Below, piece after piece: positions 24,289 through 33,365 of a DNA stretch of 64,000 bases (positions are counted from its first letter, which is position 1; each line of letters starts with the position of its first letter). Under the pieces are notes generated by a model, which was not told the DNA's origin, made no database searches, and was given only the letters and a program-made list of their open reading frames with translations. Source of the DNA: Fulvivirgaceae bacterium JP3-4 (GTDB lineage Bacteria; Bacteroidota; Bacteroidia; Cytophagales; Cyclobacteriaceae); the NCBI GenBank assembly GCA_029309925.1, contig JARKND010000001.1:62001-126000 (forward strand). Reading direction: 5' to 3'. The position numbers were made by a program, and so were the translations under genes.

Positions 24289-26421
24289 TTAATAAAACTT
24301 GTAACGCTTGTCTTCGATGTTAGCGTTTTCTTTTACCGCCTCTGCGATGTTAAAGCTGCTGCGCGTCTGAGCGTTCTGCTTGATTGGCAACTCATAAGCG
24401 CTGTAATCGTTCACTTCAGGAGCAATAGTCTTGTTCTGAAGTTCCATGATCAGAACACCGTTCTCCCCCGCGAATGGATCTGAGCGCTTGCCGTTCTCCA
24501 GTGCGAACGCGACACCAACCGCTTTCGGATCGAAGCCGGCACCCTGAAGTGCTGTGGCATTCATTTTCAGGTCGGCCTGAGAATAAACAGCTGCATCTTC
24601 TCCGTATGCGTTTGCAATTTCTTCGAGAGTTCCCTTTGCTTCCTTAAGTTTAGCAATGATCGTTTTTGCTTTCACCTGCTTTTTCACTTCAGGCAGGATT
24701 TCATTTTTCACGCTTTCCAACGAGCGATATCCTTCGTCCGTCTTGCCTGTCATAATGGCTACGACATACTCTGTCTGCTGATCGAATACTTGTGATACTT
24801 CACCTTCGGAAGCGTCACGGTACAGCCACTGAACTACCTGACGTGCATCGCCAAGATTGCCTACGCGTCTGTCACCGGATTTGATATTCTTCGCATCCTG
24901 GATGATCAGGCCTTCCGTTTTTGCACGCTCTTCAAATTCTTTGAGATTTGTCAGGTCTGCCTGGAATGATTCGGCTCTCCTGTAGGCCTCGTTGGTTGTC
25001 GCATCGCTCGGACCGATCACACGCTCTACAACTGCAACCTTATAGGCTGTGTTGTCTTTGGTATTGGTAATGCTGATGATATGATAGCCGAACTCAGTTT
25101 CTACGACATCGTTCACTAATCCGGTTCTCGTTGCGTTGAAGATTGCATCATTGAATGGCTTCACCATCATATTTTCCTGGAACCAGCCGAGGTCACCACC
25201 CTTTGTGGCAGTTCCGTCTGTTCCGTGCTCGAGCGCTTTTGCTGCGAAGCTTGCGCCTTTCTTAATCTCATTGAGAATGCCGCGCGCTTTCTCTTTTGCA
25301 GCTCTCTTGCCTTCGGCAGTTTCATTTTCCCACTTGATAAGAATATGGGCAGCGCGAGCGCTGTAAACTGTATCTTTAATTACGTCACTGACTTTCGCCA
25401 CTTTATAAGCTGTTCCGTCAAGCACCGGACCGATGATGTTTCCTTTTTTCAGATCTTCTACCTTAACAAAGGCCGGAACATTTCCTGCATTGTATTTTCC
25501 AAAAGCTTCTGCACCGTCTGTGTTCGATGCAGCGTAGGCAGAGTCATCCTCAGTTTGAGAAAGCTCTGTTGCAATGCGTTTCATCTCAGTGAGGATGGCA
25601 GCCGAATCCTGCGCAGATGCGGTAATCGCAAATTCAACATATCTGAGATCGCGGGCTTCTTCAGTCTTGTAGCGTTCTTTATGGCTATCGTAATACGCTT
25701 TAAGGTCTGAATCGTTCACTTCAACGGAGTCACTAACTGCGTAGAACGGCACGTAAACATATTTCACTTCCGCTACGTCTGTCTGATTGTGATACTCCTG
25801 TTCCGCTTCAGCAGAAGTAATGTAATTCGTTTTGATCAGCAGGTTCTCGTACTTGATCCTTTCACGTGCTGGTACGAGGTCGCGCTGGAAAAATTCCCAG
25901 CGTGTGCGTTGCTCCTGCCACATCGCAGCCTGCTGCGGATCTGTAGGAATTTCGCTGTCGCGGATGCTTTGCATATACTGGATCACAAGATTTCTGTCGA
26001 ACTGGCCTGTAGTCTGGTTGACGAATGCCTGGGTCTGTGAGATGTTGTCATTGACATTTTTTCCGTACAACATGTCATCGACTTCTGCGCTGGTCACGGC
26101 AACCCCTACTTCTTCAAATTGCTTGCTGAAAGCGTGACGCAAAACAAGAAGTTCCCATGCCTGCTGGCGAAGGTTGAGCATCTCGCGATCGCCCGGCTTT
26201 CTATTGAAGTTCAGAATGTAGTTTGCTTCGCGCTCCTGAACGGCATTCTGGAATTCTTTCAATGAAATATCGTGGCCTGCAATCTCACCTACATCATCGT
26301 TGTTCAATAGCACCGAGTTGTTTCCAAGAAGATCCTGAAGGACGAAAGAGATAATCGCAACAAACACAAATACCACCACCCAGGTGCCCGCCTTGTTGCG
26401 AAGTGTTCCAATAAATGCCAT
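24289..26421 (-). CDS. ppiD: PpiD-type periplasmic peptidyl-prolyl isomerase / chaperone
   Basis: A 710-residue protein anchored by one N-terminal helix (GTWVVVFVFVAIISFVLQDLL, read with a break after VFVFVA) with a large periplasmic part. It has a SurA-N-like chaperone region (GHDISLKEFQNAVQEREANY), a parvulin domain near 330-440 (ARAAHILIKWENE, ATKGGDLGWFQENMMVKPF, ETEFGYHIISI) and a long C-terminal chaperone module. In E. coli PpiD binds SecYEG and assists newly exported proteins. The likely start is MAFIGTLRNKAGTW. Downstream of GldE in the same direction; a TAAATTTG box on the minus strand at 26501-26508 may drive it. Confidence 0.92.
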   Translation of the reverse strand: MAFIGTLRNKAGTWVVVFVFVAIISFVLQDLLGNNSVLLNNDDVGEIAGHDISLKEFQNAVQEREANYILNFNRKPGDREMLNLRQQAWELLVLRHAFSKQFEEVGVAVTSAEVDDMLYGKNVNDNISQTQAFVNQTTGQFDRNLVIQYMQSIRDSEIPTDPQQAAMWQEQRTRWEFFQRDLVPARERIKYENLLIKTNYITSAEAEQEYHNQTDVAEVKYVYVPFYAVSDSVEVNDSDLKAYYDSHKERYKTEEARDLRYVEFAITASAQDSAAILTEMKRIATELSQTEDDSAYAASNTDGAEAFGKYNAGNVPAFVKVEDLKKGNIIGPVLDGTAYKVAKVSDVIKDTVYSARAAHILIKWENETAEGKRAAKEKARGILNEIKKGASFAAKALEHGTDGTATKGGDLGWFQENMMVKPFNDAIFNATRTGLVNDVVETEFGYHIISITNTKDNTAYKVAVVERVIGPSDATTNEAYRRAESFQADLTNLKEFEERAKTEGLIIQDAKNIKSGDRRVGNLGDARQVVQWLYRDASEGEVSQVFDQQTEYVVAIMTGKTDEGYRSLESVKNEILPEVKKQVKAKTIIAKLKEAKGTLEEIANAYGEDAAVYSQADLKMNATALQGAGFDPKAVGVAFALENGKRSDPFAGENGVLIMELQNKTIAPEVNDYSAYELPIKQNAQTRSSFNIAEAVKENANIEDKRYKFY

Positions 26422-26586
26422 AAAGAATTAAAAAATTTTAGTGACTAGTTAGGTAACGCTTATCGTTGAAAATAGGTCTGAAATCAAACGATAAAGCCCG
26501 CAAATTTAATGGGTTCTGTCTATTAGAAAAACATAGTGTTTGAAAATATAATTTGCCTGTATGGATATCTCCTAAGCCATTGATTA

Positions 26587-27870
26587 TCAGTCCCCCTCGC
26601 CACCCTTAGGCAAGATCAGACGGACGGTGTTAATGCGGTTCTGAGACGTAGAGTGGATGATGAATTTGTAGGGACTCACCGAGACCGTCTGGCCGGCTTT
26701 GGGAATGTCTTCAGTTGACGCGAGTATAAGACCGCCCAGGGTATCATAGTCACCCACCGGCAGTTGCCATCCGTATTTTTCATTAAGATAATCAACTTCG
26801 AGACGTGCACTAAGGTAATAGGTAGTGTCGTTGAGGCGCTGCTCTACGAGATCCTGCTGGTCATGTTCATCTTCAATCTCCCCGAAAATCTCTTCGATCA
26901 CATCTTCCATGCTCACGATCCCTGACGTTCCTCCAAATTCGTCAATCACGCTTGCCAGGCTCTTGCGCTCGTTGATGAACCGTACCATCAGATCCTTCGC
27001 CAGCATGGTCTCTGGTACCGTTATGATCGGAGTGAGGATCTCCTCGACCTTGGATGGCTTTTTAAATAATGCAGACGAGTGACAATAGCCTATCACATCG
27101 TCTATTGAATCACGGAAGATAATGATTTTCGAATGGCCGCTTTCAATAAAAGCTTCGTGAAGTTTCTTAATTCCGGCATCCAGACTGACGGCAGTGACTT
27201 CTGTACGTGGAATCATGCAGTCCCGCACACGCACCGACTTAAACTCAAGGGCGTTTGTAAAAATCTTCGTATCAACCGCAATGCTCTGGTCCGGGGTCTT
27301 TTGGTGATGAATACTTTTCAGATACTGCGAAACATCCGTTAGGCCGAATACCGGTTTGTCCAAGGAGTACTCGAGCTTAAGAATGCTCACACTGATGAAT
27401 CTGGCGAGCGTAATGACTGCATAAACAAAAGGGAACAGCACGATGGCAAGCAGTGCAAAAGGAATAGCGAGCACTACAAGCACCTTGTTCGAGTTGATGA
27501 CGAAAAATCCCTTGGATAAAAACTCAACCGTGTAAAGTATCACCAGTGTTAAAGCAATGGACAGCAATACCGCCACAAGCGTTTGAAAGACGGTGCTGCT
27601 TGATACTTCTGGTGAAAAAAGATACAACACTCCTTTCGTAGCGAAATAAGCGAACAGGAGCAGCGATATGATGTTTCCGATGAGCGTTGTGCCGATAAAC
27701 CATGTCGGTCGCTCAACAAAAAATGACATAATCATTCCCGATGGATTTCTCATTCTTCCCAGCAACTCGATCTGTAGTTTGTTGGATGAAAGAAATGCGA
27801 CTTCAATTCCTGAAAAGAAAATTGAAAACGTCAATGAAAGAAGAATGGCAGGTAGAATCTGAAAATCCAT
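26587..27870 (-). CDS. gldE: CNNM/CBS/CorC membrane protein, GldE-like
   Basis: A 427-residue protein with an N-terminal CNNM (DUF21) membrane domain of about four helices (residues 1-150), two CBS domains (VRDCMIPRTEVTAVSL, ASVIDEFGGTSGIVSMEDV) and a C-terminal CorC_HlyC domain. The family includes Mg/Co efflux proteins; GldE of gliding bacteria is the nearest relative by layout, and affects GldD lipoprotein and motility. No other gliding genes are in the window, so gldE is a tentative name. Its ATG follows immediately after the stop codon of a 52-residue membrane protein, and AGGAGG inside that gene could serve as ribosome binding site. Confidence 0.85.
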   Translation of the reverse strand: MDFQILPAILLSLTFSIFFSGIEVAFLSSNKLQIELLGRMRNPSGMIMSFFVERPTWFIGTTLIGNIISLLLFAYFATKGVLYLFSPEVSSSTVFQTLVAVLLSIALTLVILYTVEFLSKGFFVINSNKVLVVLAIPFALLAIVLFPFVYAVITLARFISVSILKLEYSLDKPVFGLTDVSQYLKSIHHQKTPDQSIAVDTKIFTNALEFKSVRVRDCMIPRTEVTAVSLDAGIKKLHEAFIESGHSKIIIFRDSIDDVIGYCHSSALFKKPSKVEEILTPIITVPETMLAKDLMVRFINERKSLASVIDEFGGTSGIVSMEDVIEEIFGEIEDEHDQQDLVEQRLNDTTYYLSARLEVDYLNEKYGWQLPVGDYDTLGGLILASTEDIPKAGQTVSVSPYKFIIHSTSQNRINTVRLILPKGGEGD

Positions 27871-28029
27871 TTACCTTTTTCTCCTCCTTAAATTATAAAT
27901 AAAAAACAGAATGAGCGCAAGCATGATCGCCCAGTAGGCGTGCGCGAATCCCAGCGTGATGATTTGGTCGATACCAATGATCAGGAAAACGACTGCCAGG
28001 GACAGCAGTACAATGTCAGGAAGTTTCAT
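27871..28029 (-). CDS. 52-residue membrane protein upstream of gldE
   Basis: The frame encodes MKLPDIVLLSLAVVFLIIGI, a polar turn with DQ, a second hydrophobic stretch (AYWAIMLALILFFIYNL) and a basic end RRRKR. It is predicted to be a hairpin of two membrane helices. Its TAA directly abuts the gldE ATG, with no gap, so the two are probably coupled; the 3' end of this frame supplies AGGAGGAG in front of gldE. I do not recognise a named family. The clean hydrophobic pattern and coupling support a real gene. Confidence 0.68.
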   Translation of the reverse strand: MKLPDIVLLSLAVVFLIIGIDQIITLGFAHAYWAIMLALILFFIYNLRRRKR

Positions 28030-28096
28030 TGAAATTGTGTGCAAGAGGCAAAGGTAACGTTTTTACGGCAGTGTTGTAGCCCGCGCACTGCTATCG

Positions 28097-28176
28097 GGCT
28101 GCAAGCTTCAGGCTACAAGCTACAAGCTCCTGACAACTGCGCTCGGGCTTGCAGCTTGTAGCTTGCGGCTTGCAGC
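28097..28176. repeat. Quasi-palindromic short-word repeat (family B)
   Basis: Left arm (28097-28130) GGCTGCAAGCTTCAGGCTAC and following AAGCT words; right arm (28145-28176) the inverted GCTTGCAGCTTGTAGCTTGC series; 14-nt middle. Same family as 4363-4495. It lies between lptC and the small membrane gene, within a group of minus-strand envelope genes. Confidence 0.8.
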
Positions 28177-28208
28177 GAAACGATATCCCCATAATTCAGC
28201 TACCAATA

Positions 28209-28751
28209 CTAATTTTCCTTTACCTCGATTTCGCCTTCGGGTTTCTTGATCTCGTATTCCGACATGTCTTGCTTTGCTTCAAGACCCTGGCCGTAGATCA
28301 CATCACCCTGCTGCCGGATGGTGACAAATTTCTCCGTATAGATTTTCTCCTCCGCTGGTTTCCAGAAGAGTTCTTCAGTATTGAGTTGCTCGTTCTTTTC
28401 GATGTTCTTCACCTCAACCTTGCCGCGGCCACGCCATTGATTTTCTTTTTTGAAAAAGTACGCGCGGTTTGCTTTCAGTGTTGATTCAAGTTTTCCAAAC
28501 TCGTTGAAAAACTCAATGTACAGGCCGTTCGGAAATTCACGGTCGCCATTTTCATACTCATAAACATCGGCAGCGACCATCTTTACTTTGACGGTATTTT
28601 TTTCCGTATAGAAGAGTTCAACGTTCTGGATCTTGCGAAGCGGGCCGGTGTACTCCACAGGTTCTTTCAGATCGCTATCCTTGCAGCCGATCACACTTCC
28701 CAGAAGGATGACAGGAAAAATCAGCGCTGCGAATTTTGAAAATGCTTTCAC
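28209..28751 (-). CDS. lptC: LPS export protein LptC, lipoprotein form
   Basis: A 180-residue protein with a lipoprotein signal (LLGSVIGC, Cys at 23) and a beta-jellyroll region: LRKIQNVELFYTEKNTVKVK, NGLYIEFFNEFGKLESTLKA, GRGKVEVKNIEKNEQLNTEE, EKFVTIRQQGDVIYGQGLEA. These alternating strands and the order VxNxxxxExLxTEEL fit LptC, the periplasmic bridge that passes lipopolysaccharide from LptBFG to LptA. E. coli LptC has a membrane helix instead of lipid, so this anchor differs. It follows the outer-membrane protein gene by 9 bp, implying co-transcription. Confidence 0.88.
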   Translation of the reverse strand: MKAFSKFAALIFPVILLGSVIGCKDSDLKEPVEYTGPLRKIQNVELFYTEKNTVKVKMVAADVYEYENGDREFPNGLYIEFFNEFGKLESTLKANRAYFFKKENQWRGRGKVEVKNIEKNEQLNTEELFWKPAEEKIYTEKFVTIRQQGDVIYGQGLEAKQDMSEYEIKKPEGEIEVKEN

Positions 28752-28760
28752 GAATACACT

Positions 28761-30029
28761 TTATTCAAACCTGCGTTTGATAAACCACGTGTCATTGAAA
28801 GTAATGCCAAAGAAAATCTTAAAATAATTTTCCTCGAGCCCATTGTCTGAACGGTTGCCGCGTTTACCATAACGGAAGGCCATGTCAACACTCGAGCGGC
28901 CAGCGGGCAGCGAGAATCCAAAATTGATGCCAAGATCGTTCACCGTCTTGTTGTTTGCCTTATAGGGATATTGCTCGAAGCTCACACCTGCGCGGTAGAT
29001 TATACGCTTGATGAATTTTTCGCTTACCTGGTCGGGCGTAATTTCTCCACCGAAAGCAAAGCGTGTTGATTTACCAAGGGTTTCTGAATCCTGATTGATG
29101 GTGCGAAAACTGCTCCAGTCCTGGTAGCTGAACTCAGTGCCGATGCTCCATTTTGTGCCGCGGCTCAAGGAAATACCTGCCGTATACGCTGGCGGAATGT
29201 GTGTCTTCCCTTTGACAGTGAAAAGGGTATCGCCATCGAGCGACCCTGTTGAGGTTGTCGATCGATATAATTCGGAACGCATTCGAGAGTTCAGATCGGT
29301 GCCAAAATTTGTTGTCGCACCAAAACTCATGCGATAACGCTTCCGGGCGAAAAGTGAATCAATGCTATATGATATTCCCGCGGTAAGCGAAAGGTCCTGA
29401 ACGTAAAGTTTGTCCTCAACGGTAGAGCTATAGGTAGCCGGCTGGCTCGCTCTGATGAGACGGTTCGTATAACTGTTCTTAGTGGATCCGAAGATATACG
29501 CTGCCTTCAGTCCTACAGCAAGGCCCTTGTAAATGCGCACACCGTTCGACCAGTAAAGCTGTGTAAGGCCTCCGCTTCCTTCTTCAATCACTTCCGTTGA
29601 GTCGGTACTGTTGAGCACCTGACCGATGTAAGCAATCTTATATTTCACCGTGGTGTATGGCATCAACCCGATTCCCGTAGACCAACGGCCATATTTTACA
29701 GGGAATGCTGTGGCGAGGTAATTCATATTTCCGCCAACACTCTTCTCGCTGCTTGTGTCCTGTCGGATGGTCCGGCTCTCGGCAAGAATACCGGCCTGGA
29801 AAACGGTATAGGTATTATAAATGAGCAGAGCAGGATTCTGATTGTTCATGTGAAAATACTGAGGCTGGCTTACACCCACACCCGCCATGCCCTGTGTATT
29901 GATTAACGCGCTCCCATAGGGCTCGCCAATGCCAACGGTTGTGAATGGCGACCGTGCCGCCTGACCCCACACTTCTGCAATTGAAAACAAGGAAAGAACG
30001 ACAAAAAAGAGACTTTTAACGCGTGACAT
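28761..30029 (-). CDS. Outer-membrane beta-barrel protein (FadL/OMPP1-like), unknown substrate
   Basis: A 422-residue protein with a signal peptide cut near VWGQ (residue 23). The first mature segment, ARSPFTTVGIGEPYGSALIN, then MAGVGVSQPQYFHMNNQNPA, resembles the N-terminal plug region of FadL-type outer-membrane transporters, and the rest alternates hydrophobic and polar residues with many aromatic ends, typical of a barrel (GISLSRGTKWSIGTEFSYQD, VDMAFRYGKRG). It overlaps the coaX stop by 14 bp at its 5' end and precedes lptC by 9 bp. This gene order suggests a part in envelope biogenesis. Ligand unknown. Confidence 0.78.
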   Translation of the reverse strand: MSRVKSLFFVVLSLFSIAEVWGQAARSPFTTVGIGEPYGSALINTQGMAGVGVSQPQYFHMNNQNPALLIYNTYTVFQAGILAESRTIRQDTSSEKSVGGNMNYLATAFPVKYGRWSTGIGLMPYTTVKYKIAYIGQVLNSTDSTEVIEEGSGGLTQLYWSNGVRIYKGLAVGLKAAYIFGSTKNSYTNRLIRASQPATYSSTVEDKLYVQDLSLTAGISYSIDSLFARKRYRMSFGATTNFGTDLNSRMRSELYRSTTSTGSLDGDTLFTVKGKTHIPPAYTAGISLSRGTKWSIGTEFSYQDWSSFRTINQDSETLGKSTRFAFGGEITPDQVSEKFIKRIIYRAGVSFEQYPYKANNKTVNDLGINFGFSLPAGRSSVDMAFRYGKRGNRSDNGLEENYFKIFFGITFNDTWFIKRRFE

Positions 30030-30732
30030 TATAATTCAGGATGCTGTTTAACCCGATCAAAACCAGTTCGGGGCTCGCAAATATCGAGGCTTTCAACTGG
30101 TTTTCAAAAAAGCGCGTATCTCCGCCACACAAAATCACCCTCACAGAGCCAAATTCTTTCTGGTAACGGGCGATGATCCCTTCAATCTCGGCTATCAAAC
30201 CATTGATAACCCCGCTTTGAATAGCGGTTTCTGTTGAGTCTCCAACCAGTGCGACATTTTCTTTCGGAGAGATTAACGGCAATTTGGCGGTAAAAGTATG
30301 AACAGCCTTGAAGCGCATCACTAATCCTGGAGATATTCCTCCCCCGCGGTAGCTCCCATCTTTATCTAGAAACTCATAAGTGATGCAGGTGCCTGCATCG
30401 ATGGCCAGTGCATTCTCACCCGGGAAAAGTTGCCACGCACCACAGGCGCTTGCTATCCGGTCCATGCCGAGCGTGCGCGGTGTCGAATATTTGTTGCGGA
30501 TGGGTAGAGGAAGGTCAGGCGTTAGGACAAACTTCCGCTGAGCGTGAGAGAACGAAAGAATTCTTTCAGGATCTTCCTTCACCGAGCTCACAATCAAATG
30601 ATCAACCTTCGCCTGCCGCACATATTTTTCCACCTCTTCGACAGTAGCGAAGGTCGTAAAGCTGACAAGGGTTTCATGATCGAAAATTCCTACCTTCGCT
30701 GCGCTGTTACCGTAGTCAACTACAAGATTCAT
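30016..30732 (-). CDS. coaX: Type III pantothenate kinase
   Basis: CoaX (238 residues) phosphorylates pantothenate, the first step of coenzyme A synthesis. The chosen start gives MNLVVDYGNSAAKVGIFD, the conserved phosphate-binding beginning (D-x-G-N-S); a longer in-frame extension upstream lacks family similarity and crosses into anmK. Other motifs are TLGMDRIASACGAW, ALAIDAGTCITYEF and GGGISPGLVMRFKA. The gene overlaps the following outer-membrane protein gene by 14 bp and is divergent from anmK with only 26 bp between start codons. Confidence 0.95.
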   Translation of the reverse strand: MNLVVDYGNSAAKVGIFDHETLVSFTTFATVEEVEKYVRQAKVDHLIVSSVKEDPERILSFSHAQRKFVLTPDLPLPIRNKYSTPRTLGMDRIASACGAWQLFPGENALAIDAGTCITYEFLDKDGSYRGGGISPGLVMRFKAVHTFTAKLPLISPKENVALVGDSTETAIQSGVINGLIAEIEGIIARYQKEFGSVRVILCGGDTRFFENQLKASIFASPELVLIGLNSILNYNVTR

Positions 30733-30758
30733 TCTGCAAAATACTAAGAGTTCATAAC

Positions 30759-31835
30759 ATGGAGACAAAAGAAACGTTTCGTTGCCTCGGACTGATGTCA
30801 GGCACCTCACTCGATGGCCTTGATATTGCCTATTGCGTTTTCGAGAAAAAAGAAAATGCATGGTCTTTCTCCGTGGAGAAGGCACAGACCATCAAGTACT
30901 CTTCTGCATGGAGGGAGAAACTTTCTACCGCCCACAAGCTCAAGACAGAAGATCTGCTTGAACTCGATCACGCATACGGTGCGTTTCTGGGGAAAACGTG
31001 TAAGGGATTCATGGAAAAAAATTCGCTCAAGGTTGACTTTATCGCCTCCCACGGCCATACCATCTATCATCAGCCGAAACGGAAGTTTACTTTTCAACTT
31101 GGCAACGGAAATGATGTCCACGCTTTCGCGGAAGTGCCCGTCATTTACGACTTCAGAAGTCTTGACGTTGCTCTGAACGGAGAAGGTGCACCCCTTGTGC
31201 CTGCCGGAGATAAATTTTTGTTTTCTGATTATGATGTATGTCTCAATCTCGGAGGCATTGCCAACCTCTCGATGGACGTGAATGGCGCGCGTGTGGCTTT
31301 CGACATTTGTTTTTGCAATATGGGTTTGAATTATCTCGCAGAGAAAAGCGGGAAGGAATACGACAAGGATGGGCAGATGGCCGAAGAAGGTGAGGTGAAT
31401 AAAGACCTCCTTAAAAAACTGGATTCCATTTACAAATCTATCCGCAAGAAGCGGCCCTCTATCGGAAGGGAAATGTTTGAAAAGCAGATCAAACCCTTAA
31501 TTGACAACAAAAAGATTCCTGTGAAAGACCGCATGCGTACGCTGGTTGAATCTGCAGCGAAAGAGATCATCAGCGCGATTGGAACCGAAAAAGAGAATGT
31601 GACGGTAATGTGTACTGGCGGGGGAGCATTCAATCGGTTCTTCATGTCGCGTTTGTTAGACCTTGGCGGGGACAGGGTTTCGTTGATCCTGCCAGATGAA
31701 AATGTCATCAAGTTCAAAGAAGCCATGGTGTTTGCATTTTTAGGTGTATTGCGCGTGCGAGGAGAGGTCAACTGTTTGAAAAGCGTAACACGTGCGACCC
31801 GCGACAACAGCGGTGGTGTTATGTTGGGATTTTAG
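30759..31835 (+). CDS. anmK: Anhydro-N-acetylmuramic acid kinase
   Basis: AnmK (358 residues) converts 1,6-anhydro-MurNAc to MurNAc-6-phosphate, recycling cell-wall sugar. ATP-binding motifs are GLMSGTSLDGLDIAYC at the start, FQLGNGNDVHAFAEVPVIYD, LNLGGIANLS and MCTGGGAFNRFFMSRL. Length fits the family (about 370). It is divergent from coaX with a 26-bp gap that must hold both promoters. A family C repeat begins directly after its stop codon. Confidence 0.95.
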   Translation: METKETFRCLGLMSGTSLDGLDIAYCVFEKKENAWSFSVEKAQTIKYSSAWREKLSTAHKLKTEDLLELDHAYGAFLGKTCKGFMEKNSLKVDFIASHGHTIYHQPKRKFTFQLGNGNDVHAFAEVPVIYDFRSLDVALNGEGAPLVPAGDKFLFSDYDVCLNLGGIANLSMDVNGARVAFDICFCNMGLNYLAEKSGKEYDKDGQMAEEGEVNKDLLKKLDSIYKSIRKKRPSIGREMFEKQIKPLIDNKKIPVKDRMRTLVESAAKEIISAIGTEKENVTVMCTGGGAFNRFFMSRLLDLGGDRVSLILPDENVIKFKEAMVFAFLGVLRVRGEVNCLKSVTRATRDNSGGVMLGF

Positions 31836-31875
31836 CAATGGCAATTGGCCATAGCTATAGCTAAAAGCTATCGCC
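31836..31875. repeat. Short-word repeat (family C) after anmK
   Basis: TTGGCCATAGCTATAGCTAA followed by AAGCTATCGCC. It shares about 25 of 29 positions with 48809-48839, which lies next to the atpC stop. It starts right after the anmK TAG. Confidence 0.65.
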
Positions 31876-31880
31876 TTTTC

Positions 31881-31888
31881 TATATTTG
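31881..31888 (+). promoter_or_regulatory. Candidate -7 box for the dehydrogenase gene
   Basis: TATATTTG is a full TAnnTTTG match, 24 bp before the ATG at 31912. No TTG is found at the expected spacing; the upstream half would lie inside the family C repeat. Confidence 0.4.
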
Positions 31889-31911
31889 CCACCGTTTGAT
31901 TTTACCACGAC

Positions 31912-33141
31912 ATGCGAGAATTACAAAAGAAGTTTGAAAATAAAAGACCAGAGATTGTTTTTGAGTGGAAAGATTCCGAGACCGAAGCAGAAGGTTGGGT
32001 TGTCATTAATTCACTAAGAGGTGGAGCCGCAGGGGGCGGTACCCGCATGCGTGCCGGCCTTGACAAGCGTGAAGTTGAATCACTTGCTAAAACAATGGAA
32101 GTGAAATTTACCGTGTCGGGTCCTCCGATCGGTGGAGCAAAATCCGGTATCAATTTTAATCCCTCAGATCCGCGCAAAGCAGGCGTGTTGCATCGCTGGT
32201 ACGCTGCAGTAATGCCGCTGCTGAAATATTATTACGGAACTGGCGGAGATCTCAACGTTGATGAAATTCATGAGGTAATTCCGATCACGGAAGACGTTGG
32301 GATCTGGCACCCGCAGGAAGGCGTATTCACAGGCCACTATCGCCCGACTGAGGCACAAAAGGTGAATCGCATTGGCCAGTTGCGCCAGGGCGTTGTGAAA
32401 GTGATCGAGGACGAGCGTTTCAGCCCATCGTTGAAAAAGAAATACACGATTGCCGATATGTGCACTGGCTTCGGTGTAGCACAGGCAGTTAAACATTATT
32501 ACGAATTGTGGGGCGGAGAATTGGAGGGCAAGAGAGCGGTAGTGCAGGGCTGGGGCAATGTTGGTGCAGCTGCGGGATTTTATCTTGCGCAGCTAGGCGT
32601 GAAGGTTGTGGGTATCGTGAGCCATGAAGGTGGCCTTATTAACCAGAAGGGCTATACGCTGCAGGAGGTCACTGAACTTGTCGTCAACCGGAACGGAAAC
32701 AAGCTTGTGTCGGATGACATGCTTCCATTCGATGTCGTCAACAAAAAGATCTGGGACCTTGACTTTGAAATCTTTATCCCCGCTGCTGCATCGCGCCTGA
32801 TCACAAAAGAACAGGTTGATCGCATGATGGCATCGAAGCTTGAAGTGTTCTCTTGTGGCGCAAATGTTCCGTTTGCCGATCCTGAGATTTTCTTTGGCGC
32901 TACCGGTCTCTATGCGGATGAAAAATTCTCAGTGTTGCCAGACTTCATCGCCAACTGCGGCATGGCACGTGTGTTCGCTTACTTTATGGAAAATGAAGTG
33001 CGCATGGATGACGAGGCAATTTTCAATGACATTTCTCAAACCATCCGCAGCGCGCTGGTGAAATCTCACGCTACAAATCAAAAGAAGACTGGCATCGCAC
33101 AAACGTCTTTTGAGCTGGCGCTGAAGCAATTGGTGCAATAG
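31912..33141 (+). CDS. Glu/Leu/Phe/Val dehydrogenase family protein
   Basis: A 409-residue NAD(P)-dependent amino acid dehydrogenase. The substrate-binding half contains GGGTRMRAGLDKREVESLAK and PPIGGAKSGINFNP with the catalytic lysine region, then GGDLNVDEIHEVIPITEDVG. The Rossmann half contains VVQGWGNVGAAAGFYLAQLG. It deaminates a hydrophobic amino acid or glutamate to the keto acid and ammonia; which one is not decided by sequence reading, since the glutamate specificity residues could not be compared. It is monocistronic, with repeats on both sides. Confidence 0.88.
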   Translation: MRELQKKFENKRPEIVFEWKDSETEAEGWVVINSLRGGAAGGGTRMRAGLDKREVESLAKTMEVKFTVSGPPIGGAKSGINFNPSDPRKAGVLHRWYAAVMPLLKYYYGTGGDLNVDEIHEVIPITEDVGIWHPQEGVFTGHYRPTEAQKVNRIGQLRQGVVKVIEDERFSPSLKKKYTIADMCTGFGVAQAVKHYYELWGGELEGKRAVVQGWGNVGAAAGFYLAQLGVKVVGIVSHEGGLINQKGYTLQEVTELVVNRNGNKLVSDDMLPFDVVNKKIWDLDFEIFIPAAASRLITKEQVDRMMASKLEVFSCGANVPFADPEIFFGATGLYADEKFSVLPDFIANCGMARVFAYFMENEVRMDDEAIFNDISQTIRSALVKSHATNQKKTGIAQTSFELALKQLVQ

Positions 33142-33297
33142 AAAAGACAAAATTTTAGATTTAAGATTTCAGATTTGAGATTTGGGAGGTGTCCGAACTT
33201 TAGTGTCACGGTATCGATTGCTTAATTCTGCAATTGCATGCCGCGAATTCCATCTCCAGTTAACACCAAATCTAAAATCTTAATTCTTAAATCTTCC
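33142..33297. repeat. AT-rich quasi-palindromic repeat (family D)
   Basis: The left arm begins AAAAGACAAAATTTTAGATT immediately after the dehydrogenase TAG and continues with AAGATTTC and AGATTTGAG words to about 33186. The right arm (33265-33297) is the inverted ACCAAATCTAAAATCTTAAT series. The spacer is about 78 nt. Same family as 405-447 and 49089-49242. Confidence 0.8.
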
Positions 33298-33365
33298 CCC
33301 AGGGTGCAACCTCAGGCTCACGAAAGTCGTCTGAGAGGTGTTCGGTCTGTTTAACACCCGCTAGT

